Positions 23,360 through 29,107 of a stretch of DNA of 29,107 nt are shown here, in pieces (the stretch's first letter is position 1; each line of letters starts with the position of its first letter). The DNA lies in contig JBBIJC010000019.1 of the NCBI GenBank assembly GCA_037446165.1, positions 1 through 29,107 on the forward strand, written 5' to 3'. The notes under the pieces were generated by a model that saw only the letters and a program-made list of their open reading frames with translations, was not told where the DNA came from and did no database searches. This DNA is from Parasulfuritortus sp037446165 (GTDB taxonomy: Bacteria > Pseudomonadota > Gammaproteobacteria > Burkholderiales > Thiobacillaceae). Position numbers and translations under genes: made by a program.

Positions 23360-23857
23360 TCAGTTTGGAGGGTGATCCGTGGGCAGGGGGCCACTCTGGT
23401 CCGGATTCGGCTTGGCCGGCGCCGGGGCCGGGTAACCGGCCACTTCCAGCATCTTGTCCCAGACACTGGGCGAGTAGCCGCGCTGCATGGATTCGCCGAT
23501 GAACAGGACCGGGATTTCCATGGCGCCAGTGCGCTTCTTCAGTTCCTGGGCCAGCTTGGGGTCCTTGTCCGCATTTTTCAGGGTGAACGGCACGCCGCGC
23601 TGGCGCAGATAATCCGCCGCCTGATCGCAGGTGGCGCCGCAGTTGCCGCTATAGAGCGTGACCGGTGCGCCGGACCTGGCCGAATCGACAGTCGTGCTGC
23701 CGCTGGCCGAGTTGATGCGCTTGATCTGCTTCACGCTGGGCGGCGGCGGCTGGTCCGAGTAGTTGACATGGCCTGTGCTGTCGGTCCAGCGGTAGAGCTC
23801 GGCGGCCGCGGGCAGGGCGAAGCTCAGGGCCAGCAGAAATAGGGCAAAGCGTTTCAC
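23360..23857 (-). CDS. Exported DUF4124-glutaredoxin fusion protein
   Basis: The 165-residue protein has a signal peptide (KRFALFLLALSFALPAAA, cut near residue 19). A DUF4124 domain follows (LYRWTDSTGHVNYSDQPPP), then a glutaredoxin domain from about 64 with VTLYSGNCGATCDQAADYL and IPVLFIG plus the GYSPSVWDKML end. The redox Cys are C73 and C77, spaced C-x3-C and not the usual C-x2-C. The tail is Pro-rich. Start is GTG at 23857, with GGGAGG 6 nt upstream. It is 20 nt after prlC and should act in the periplasm, perhaps in copper or disulfide handling; that is speculation. Confidence 0.88.
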   Translation of the reverse strand: MKRFALFLLALSFALPAAAELYRWTDSTGHVNYSDQPPPPSVKQIKRINSASGSTTVDSARSGAPVTLYSGNCGATCDQAADYLRQRGVPFTLKNADKDPKLAQELKKRTGAMEIPVLFIGESMQRGYSPSVWDKMLEVAGYPAPAPAKPNPDQSGPLPTDHPPN

Positions 23858-23877
23858 GGTGTGCCTCCCGGTGGAAA

Positions 23878-25899
23878 TCAGACCATGCCATTATGCCTGA
23901 GCAGGGCGTCAATGGTAGGTTCCCGGCCGCGGAAGGCCTTGAACGAGTCGATCGCGTCCCGGCTGCCGCCCATGCCCAGTATCTCGCTCCAGAACCGTTC
24001 GCCCACAACCGGGTTCAATACGCCGTTTTCCTCGAACAGGGCGTAGACATCGGCCGACAGCACTTCGGCCCACTTGTAGCTGTAGTAGCCGGCTGCGTAG
24101 CCACCGGCGAAGATGTGCGAGAAGTTGTTCGGAAAGCGGTTGTACTCGGGCGGGATGACCACCGCCACCCGCTTGCGCAAGGCGTTCAACAGCTGCAACG
24201 GGGTCTGGGTGGCGGGATTGAAGTCGCTGTGCAGGTGCATGTCGAACAGCGAGAACTCGATCTGGCGCACGGTCTGCATGCCGGCCTGGAAGTTCTTCGC
24301 CGCCAGCATCTTGTCGAACAGCTCACGCGGCAAGGGCTCGCCGGTGTCGACGTGGGCGGTCATGTGCCTGAGCACGTCCCATTCCCAGCAGAAGTTCTCC
24401 ATGAACTGCGATGGCAGTTCGACCGCGTCCCATTCCACGCCGTTGATGCCGGACACGCCCAGTTCCTCGACGCGGGTCAGCAGGTGGTGCAGACCGTGGC
24501 CGAATTCGTGGAACAGGGTGATCACCTCGTCGTGGGTGAACACCGCCGGCTTGCCGCCCACCGGGCGGGTGAAGTTGCAGGTCAGGTAGGCGACCGGGGT
24601 CTGGATGCCGCCATTTTTGCGGCGCCGGGTGATGGCATCGTCCATCCAGGCGCCGCCGCGCTTGCTGTCGCGGGCGTAGAGGTCGAGATAGAACTGGCCG
24701 ACCAGCTGGCCGGACTGATCGCGGATGGCGAAGAACTTGACCGAGTCGTGCCAGACCGGCGCGCTGTCTTCGCGAATCGCCAGACCGTACAGGGTCTCGA
24801 TGACCCGGAACAGGCCGGCCAGGACCACGGGTTCGGGGAAATACTGTTTCACTTCCTGTTCGGAGAAGGCGTAGCGCGCTTCGCGCAGTTTTTCCGAGGC
24901 GTAACCCACGTCCCAGGCTTTCAAGTCGGGCAGGCCCAGTTGCTTGGCGGCGAACTCGCGCAGTTCGGCCATGTCGCGCTCGGCGTAGGGCTTGGCGCGC
25001 TTGGCCAGGGTTTCCAGAAAGTCGAGCACTTCGTGCGGGGTGCGCGCCATCTTCGGCTCCAGCGACAGCTCGGCGTAGTTGGCAAAGCCGAGCATGTGGG
25101 CCGCCTCACCGCGCAGTTCGACGATGCGGTCGATCAGTCTGGTGTTGTCGAGTTGCTCCGGGCCGAATTCCGAGGCGCGCGTGGTGTAGGCGCGGTACAT
25201 CTCCTCGCGCAGTGCGCGGTTCGAGCAGAAGCTCAGAATGGGCATGAAGGAGGGCGCCTGCAGGTTGAGCTTGAAGCCGGTCTTGCCGTCGGCCTCGGCC
25301 ATCTCGTGGAACATCTCCTTGGCATCGTCCGGCACCCCGGCCAGTTCGGCCTCGTCGGTGATCAGCTTGCTCCAGGCATTGGTGGCGTCGAGCAGGTTCT
25401 CTTCGAATTTCGCGGACAGCTTGGCCAGTTCTTCCTGGATGGCCATGAACCGGGCCTTCTGCTCCTCCGGCAGGTCGGCGCCGCCCAGGACGAAGTCGCG
25501 CAGTTCGTTTTCCACCACCTTGCGCCGGGCGCCCGGCAGATCCTGAAATTCACGCTGGGCGCGCAGGGCCTTGAACCGGGCGAACAGCCCGGCGTGCTGG
25601 CCCAGTTCGGCGTAGTACTGGGTGATCTTGGGCAGGTTGTCGTTATAGGCCTCGCGCAATTCGGGGCTGTCCAGGACCGAATGCAGGTGCGAGACCTGGC
25701 CCCAGGCGCGGCCGAGTCGTTCGTTGGCGTCTTCGAGGGGAAGCACGAATCCGTCCCAGTCCGGTGTTCCCTCCGCCCCGACGCGTTGGGCGACCTGTGC
25801 GCGGCCTTCCGCCAGCAACTGGTCGATGGCCGGGGTGACATGTTCGGGTTTGATCTCGGCGAAGCGGGGCAGGCCGGTGAAGTCGAGCAAGGGGTTCAT
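23878..25899 (-). CDS. prlC: Oligopeptidase A (M3 family zinc peptidase)
   Basis: The 673-residue cytosolic M3A peptidase degrades peptides, including cleaved signal peptides. The zinc motif HEFGH is at 464-468 (ITLFHEFGHGLHHLL), with a downstream Glu in the following INGVEWDAVELPSQFMEN segment. Family landmarks NPLLDFTGLPRFAEIKPEH at the N-terminus and the GYAAGYYSYKWAEVLSADVY substrate-loop segment near the C-terminus are present. Length is standard. The TATAAT at 25929-25934 lies 30 nt upstream. It heads a string of seven minus-strand genes. Confidence 0.97.
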   Translation of the reverse strand: MNPLLDFTGLPRFAEIKPEHVTPAIDQLLAEGRAQVAQRVGAEGTPDWDGFVLPLEDANERLGRAWGQVSHLHSVLDSPELREAYNDNLPKITQYYAELGQHAGLFARFKALRAQREFQDLPGARRKVVENELRDFVLGGADLPEEQKARFMAIQEELAKLSAKFEENLLDATNAWSKLITDEAELAGVPDDAKEMFHEMAEADGKTGFKLNLQAPSFMPILSFCSNRALREEMYRAYTTRASEFGPEQLDNTRLIDRIVELRGEAAHMLGFANYAELSLEPKMARTPHEVLDFLETLAKRAKPYAERDMAELREFAAKQLGLPDLKAWDVGYASEKLREARYAFSEQEVKQYFPEPVVLAGLFRVIETLYGLAIREDSAPVWHDSVKFFAIRDQSGQLVGQFYLDLYARDSKRGGAWMDDAITRRRKNGGIQTPVAYLTCNFTRPVGGKPAVFTHDEVITLFHEFGHGLHHLLTRVEELGVSGINGVEWDAVELPSQFMENFCWEWDVLRHMTAHVDTGEPLPRELFDKMLAAKNFQAGMQTVRQIEFSLFDMHLHSDFNPATQTPLQLLNALRKRVAVVIPPEYNRFPNNFSHIFAGGYAAGYYSYKWAEVLSADVYALFEENGVLNPVVGERFWSEILGMGGSRDAIDSFKAFRGREPTIDALLRHNGMV

Positions 25900-25928
25900 G
25901 GCGGTTTCTGGAAATGGGAGTTGAGACG

Positions 25929-25934
25929 ATTATA
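25929..25934 (-). promoter_or_regulatory. Candidate -10 box for prlC
   Basis: The minus strand reads TATAAT here, a perfect -10. A start site near 25922 would give a leader of about 23 nt to the prlC ATG. The hexamer 17 nt upstream (GAAAAA) is a poor -35, so the promoter may be weak or activator-dependent. The 65-bp gap is divergent with the gamma-CA gene. Confidence 0.45.
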
Positions 25935-25964
25935 CTTTGGGCGTTTTCCGATTTTTCCAGAGCC

Positions 25965-26492
25965 ATGACCATCGAATCGTATAAAGAAGTAACCCCTTTT
26001 CTGGGCAAGGACGTTTTTGTGCATGCCTCGGCCACGGTGATCGGGGACGTGGAACTGGGCGACAAGGTGTCGGTCTGGCCCGGGGTGGTGATTCGCGGCG
26101 ATGTGAATTTCATCCGCATCGGTGCGGGCAGCAACATCCAGGACAACACAGTGCTGCATGTCAGCCATCGCAGCCCCGTCGAGCCGGAGGGCGCGCCCCT
26201 GTACATCGGCAAATATGTGACCGTGGGCCATGGCTGCATCCTGCATGGCTGCGAGATCGGCGACGAATGCCTGATCGGCATGGGCGCCATCGTCATGGAC
26301 CGGGTGGTCATGCCGGCGCACGTCCTGCTCGGTGCGGGCAGTCTGGTACCTGAGGGCAAGCAACTGGAATCGGGCTGGCTCTATGTCGGCCGGCCAGCCA
26401 GGGCGGTGCGACAACTGACCGATGAAGAGATCTCCGGCTTGCGCGCCCATGCCGAACACTACGTGGCCTGGGCGGCGGACTATCTGAAGTGA
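25965..26492 (+). CDS. Gamma-class carbonic anhydrase-like protein (YrdA/PaaY type)
   Basis: The 175-residue left-handed beta-helix protein has hexapeptide repeats such as IGDVELGDKVSVWPGVVIRGD and IGAGSNIQDNTVLHV. The three zinc-site His are visible: H65 in NTVLHVS, then H89 and H94 in TVGHGCILHGC. The active-site EKGE-type residues are not obvious, as in the Yrd/CaiE group, where carbonic anhydrase activity is low or absent. The ATG at 25965 gives the family opening; a longer open frame from 25914 is not supported. The ribosome site is weak. It is divergent from prlC. Confidence 0.9.
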   Translation: MTIESYKEVTPFLGKDVFVHASATVIGDVELGDKVSVWPGVVIRGDVNFIRIGAGSNIQDNTVLHVSHRSPVEPEGAPLYIGKYVTVGHGCILHGCEIGDECLIGMGAIVMDRVVMPAHVLLGAGSLVPEGKQLESGWLYVGRPARAVRQLTDEEISGLRAHAEHYVAWAADYLK

Positions 26493-26577
26493 ATTCCTGA
26501 CCGGCACTTCCGGCCTTCGGTAATTCTGTACTATTCTTAATTAGAATGGATGTACGTGATTGCGATGGAGATGTCGG

Positions 26578-27057
26578 ATGGGCTTGATGGGTTGGGTCAA
26601 ATCATTGGCGACAAGGCGACCGCCGCCTGTATCGGCGAATCCAGGGGTGGGTGCTTCCCAGTCCTTGACGGCAGAGGGCGCTGTCCTGGCGGGTCTGAAT
26701 TTCAAGTCCGCAATCGATGCCCACATGAAATGGAAGGTCCGGCTGGAGAGTTGTCTGTCCAGTGACAACCAGGAAAAACTGCAGGTAGAGGTGGTCTCAA
26801 GGGACGATCAATGCGTCCTTGGCAAGTGGATATACGGTGCCGGCGGCGAGCATTTCGGCCACATGCCCAAATTCCAGGAAATGAAAAACGATCATGCCCA
26901 ATTCCACCAGTGCGCGGGCGAGGTGCTGAGCTGCTGTCTGGCCGGCGACAAGGAGGGCGCGAGCCGCAAGTTGTTGTCCGGCGAGTACCCCCGCAGCTCG
27001 GAACGGGTGAAGCTGCATCTGGCCAGGCTGTACGTTCAGGTGAAGGACGGGGGCTAG
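26578..27057 (+). CDS. Stand-alone CZB (chemoreceptor zinc-binding) domain protein
   Basis: The 159-residue soluble protein has a CZB domain at about 38-120: LAGLNFKSAIDAHMKWKVRL (His49), DDQCVLGKWIYG (Cys79, the hallmark C-x-L-G-x-W), and NDHAQFHQCA (His106, His110). These residues bind zinc, and the Cys is the HOCl-sensing residue in studied CZB proteins. There is no membrane or methyl-accepting region, so it is not a chemoreceptor. The N-terminal 35 residues are Pro-rich and disordered. GGAG at 26567-26570, 7 nt before, fixes the ATG at 26578; a longer TTG start at 26560 is unlikely. Its stop overlaps the opposite-strand kinase stop on one CTAG. Confidence 0.82.
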   Translation: MGLMGWVKSLATRRPPPVSANPGVGASQSLTAEGAVLAGLNFKSAIDAHMKWKVRLESCLSSDNQEKLQVEVVSRDDQCVLGKWIYGAGGEHFGHMPKFQEMKNDHAQFHQCAGEVLSCCLAGDKEGASRKLLSGEYPRSSERVKLHLARLYVQVKDGG

Positions 27058-28454
27058 GCCGACGCTGGCTGGTCCGGAAAATCGATGGTGACGGCGAGGC
27101 CTCTGCCATCAAGCCCGCTGCCAAAGGTCAGGCTGGCGCGATAACGTTCCACGATGCGCAGAACGATGGAAAGGCCCAGTCCGACGCCGCCTGCATCGGG
27201 CCTGCCCAGGCGATTGAAGCGCTGGCCAAGTTCAGCCAGTTGTGAATCGGCCACGCCGGGGCCGTTATCCGCCACCACCAACCGTGTATGTCCGATCCGC
27301 TGGCTGATCCTGACCTGGATCCGGCCGCCGGGCTGGGTATAGCGCAAGGCGTTGTCGCACAGGTTGCGCAGCAAAATTCTCAAGGCATCTTCTTCGCCAT
27401 GCATATTGGTCGACGCGCCCTGCAGGGAGAGGTCGATGCCTTTGGCGACCGCCGCTGGCGCCAGCTCGCCACACAGATCGCGCGCTAATTCAGACAGATT
27501 CAGGGGCGCATCCTGCGCGGCGTCGATCGCGTCCAGCCGGGCCAGGGTCAATAGCTGGTTGACCAGTCTGGCCAGGCGCTCCGCCGTGGCCGAGGCTTGT
27601 TGCTGGGCCTGAACCCGTGCCTCCCTGTTGTCAGCCAGTCGAAGGGCGTCGAGCTGGGCCCGTAGTGCGGCCATCGGGGTACGCAGTTCGTGGGCCGCAT
27701 CGCCAGTAAAGCGGCGCTCGTGTTCCATCGTCATGGTGAGACGATCGAGCAGGGTATTGATGGCTTGCATCAACGGCCAGAGCTCCTTGGGCGTGTCGGC
27801 AAGTTCAAGATGTTGCAAGAAGGCGGGGTCGCGCGTCGCCACTTCCGCGGTGAGCCTGCGAATCGGCGCCAGACCACGGTGGGTGAGCCAGATCAGCACA
27901 ATGATGCCGACCGGCAGGACGAGGAGATAGGGCCGGGTATTGCTCCAGGCGATCTGTTCGACGATCTCGTTCCGGTCGATCAGGTCCTGTCCGACGATGG
28001 CCCTGAATTCTCCGTTGGGGGAAGTCTCGGCAAATATCCGGAATGAGCGGCCCTCCCAGGTGGAGGTGCTGAAACCGTCCTTGCGCGAAAAGAGCTGTTT
28101 TGAGTCGATTTCACCCGATCGAAGCAGTAGTTGCGGGTAGGGCCGGTCATTGCTGCCGGTCAAACGGGCGTGCGGGGCGGAGTCGAATTGGTCGCCCCTG
28201 GCCTTCAGCTTCCAGACCTGGAAGATCATGTAGCTGTGTTCAGAGTGGGGGCTGAGGCCGATATCGCCCGAGGTATTGCTGGTGTCGGCGCGGCTGAGAA
28301 ACAGCAGGGTCTGGACCAGCTGGGCCAGTTGGGTATCGAGAATCTCGCTTGCTTCGACCACGGCCGCCCGATAACCGCCCAGCCCGGCCAACAGTCCGCA
28401 TGACAGCAGGACCGCTACGGAGGCCACAATAAAGCGGGCCTGAAGCGACTTCAT
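27054..28454 (-). CDS. Sensor histidine kinase (QseC/PmrB-like)
   Basis: The 466-residue kinase has TM1 (about 7-29), a periplasmic domain of about 140 residues, TM2 (about 175-191), a HAMP-like linker (RGLAPIRRLTAEVATRDP), and a HisKA domain with phospho-acceptor His255 in FTGDAAHELRTPMAALR. The ATPase domain has the N-box RNLCDNALRY, DNGPGV and GVGLGLSI. The RR stop overlaps its ATG. The input signal is not evident; the periplasmic domain (SRADTSNTSG and SNDRPYPQLL) is typical of QseC/TctE-like sensors. Confidence 0.93.
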   Translation of the reverse strand: MKSLQARFIVASVAVLLSCGLLAGLGGYRAAVVEASEILDTQLAQLVQTLLFLSRADTSNTSGDIGLSPHSEHSYMIFQVWKLKARGDQFDSAPHARLTGSNDRPYPQLLLRSGEIDSKQLFSRKDGFSTSTWEGRSFRIFAETSPNGEFRAIVGQDLIDRNEIVEQIAWSNTRPYLLVLPVGIIVLIWLTHRGLAPIRRLTAEVATRDPAFLQHLELADTPKELWPLMQAINTLLDRLTMTMEHERRFTGDAAHELRTPMAALRAQLDALRLADNREARVQAQQQASATAERLARLVNQLLTLARLDAIDAAQDAPLNLSELARDLCGELAPAAVAKGIDLSLQGASTNMHGEEDALRILLRNLCDNALRYTQPGGRIQVRISQRIGHTRLVVADNGPGVADSQLAELGQRFNRLGRPDAGGVGLGLSIVLRIVERYRASLTFGSGLDGRGLAVTIDFPDQPASA

Positions 28455-29107
28455 CCGGTGTTCTCGATCATGTAGCCGATACCGCGCAGGGTCAGTATCA
28501 CCTCGCTGCCCAGCTTGCGGCGCAGGTGATGAATATGCACCTCCACCGTGTTGCTCTCGACCCCTTCGCCCCAGCCGTAAAGCGAGGCCTCCAGTTGTGA
28601 CTTCGAGAGCACACGGCCCATATTGGTCATCAGCTTTTCCAGTAGACCGTATTCCCGCGCCGACAGGCTGACCGGCTCACCCGCGAGCCAGACTCGCCTG
28701 GCCTGCGTGTCCAGTTCGATTTGCCCGGCGCTCAGCCGGTTGCCTACCTGTCCCCGCGCGCGGCGCACCAAGGCGTGCAGCCGGGCCGCCAACTCTTCCA
28801 TATCCACGGGCTTGACCACGTAATCGTCGGCACCGGCGTTGAAGCCGGCCAGCTTGTCGGTCTTGCTGTCCCGCGCGGTCAGGATCAGCACCGGCAACTC
28901 GTGGCCATTGCTGCGCAGGCGGCTGAGCAAGGACAACCCGTTCTCGCCGGGCAGGCCAAGGTCGAGCACCACCGCGACATATTCCTCGCTGTTCAGGGCT
29001 TGCCAGGCGGCCGCTGCGTCCTGGGTCCAGTCCGGGGCAAAACCGATCGAATGCAGGCCGCTTTTGAGGCCGTCGCCAAGTTGGGGGTCGTCTTCAACGA
29101 TCAATAT
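28451..29107 (-). CDS. OmpR/PhoB-family response regulator (5' end outside window)
   Basis: The frame is open to the window edge and reads ILIVEDDPQLGDGL, so the start Met lies just beyond 29107. The receiver domain has the acidic pair in VEDD, the phospho-Asp in AVVLDLGLPGENG, and LTARD and VVKPVD switch segments. The C-terminal winged helix (LSAREYGLLEKLM and NTVEVHIHHLRRKLGS, ending LRGIGYMIENTG) is the OmpR/PhoB DNA-binding domain, QseB/PmrA-like. It overlaps the kinase by 4 nt, making a regulator-kinase pair. The target genes are unknown. Confidence 0.93.
   Translation of the reverse strand: MLIVEDDPQLGDGLKSGLHSIGFAPDWTQDAAAAWQALNSEEYVAVVLDLGLPGENGLSLLSRLRSNGHELPVLILTARDSKTDKLAGFNAGADDYVVKPVDMEELAARLHALVRRARGQVGNRLSAGQIELDTQARRVWLAGEPVSLSAREYGLLEKLMTNMGRVLSKSQLEASLYGWGEGVESNTVEVHIHHLRRKLGSEVILTLRGIGYMIENTG

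Noticed and set aside
23893..25968. 691-residue open frame on the plus strand opposite prlC
   Set aside because: It mirrors prlC, has no family motif, and long antisense frames are common in GC-rich genes.

Overview
The window is a GC-rich, gene-dense chromosomal segment from a proteobacterium, most likely a betaproteobacterium of the Rhodocyclales/Nitrosomonadales type. This rests on gene neighbourhoods I recognise: lptM-lysA divergent from cyaY; hemC-hemD-hemX-hemY; yqgE-ruvX-pyrR-pyrB-pyrC' in one string; and an AscD-like ferredoxin reductase. No species call is possible from the sequence alone. I saw no rRNA, tRNA, CRISPR array or transposase. Intergenic gaps are all under about 160 bp.

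Layout. 1-178 (-) is the start of an Ala/Lys/Pro-rich histone H1-like protein built on 45-bp tandem repeats. 315-1687 (-) is lptM-lysA, divergent from cyaY and a MATE efflux pump (1740-3440 +). 3445-6067 (-) holds a glycine-zipper envelope protein, argH and an exported thioredoxin-fold protein. 6122-9363 (+) is hemC-hemD-hemX-hemY with 4- to 8-nt overlaps; hemY is less than half the usual length. 9401-11285 is a divergent pair: a [2Fe-2S] flavin reductase (-) and an atypical SDR (+).

11286-13460 is visibly more A+T-rich and looks like an acquired island. It carries a Phd/YefM-VapC toxin-antitoxin pair with a perfect inverted-repeat operator, a NYN/OST-HTH RNase-like protein, a 16-bp perfect hairpin repeat and a GNAT acetyltransferase whose 3' end runs into an assembly gap. 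13433-15183 (-) couples a NamZ-type (DUF1343) exo-muramidase to a DOMON-like protein.

15297-18994 (+) is yqgE-ruvX-pyrR-pyrB-pyrC', every junction a 4-nt overlap. Its PyrC lacks the metal-binding HxH pair, so it should be the non-catalytic subunit that assembles with aspartate transcarbamoylase. A GTG-started YpfJ-type zinc peptidase follows. A small membrane protein (-) converges on it. 20359-25899 (-) is a tightly packed string: prlC, an exported DUF4124-glutaredoxin, a MazG-like pyrophosphohydrolase, a thioredoxin-like [2Fe-2S] ferredoxin, a COG2945 hydrolase and a NodI/NodJ-type ABC exporter. The exporter's gene junction lies in a second 100-N gap.

25965-27057 (+) has a gamma-class carbonic-anhydrase-like protein and a stand-alone CZB zinc-binding protein. 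The latter ends tail-to-tail on a QseC/PmrB-like sensor kinase with its OmpR-family regulator (27054-29107 -), which is cut by the window edge.

Most of the window is core housekeeping. The points most worth a second look are: the shared TTGCTCTAGAAT palindrome at two distant promoter regions, the truncated HemY, the catalytically dead PyrC', the NYN/GNAT/toxin-antitoxin island with its hairpin, the NamZ-DOMON pair, and the CZB protein beside a two-component system. I did not find a clearly undescribed multi-gene system.
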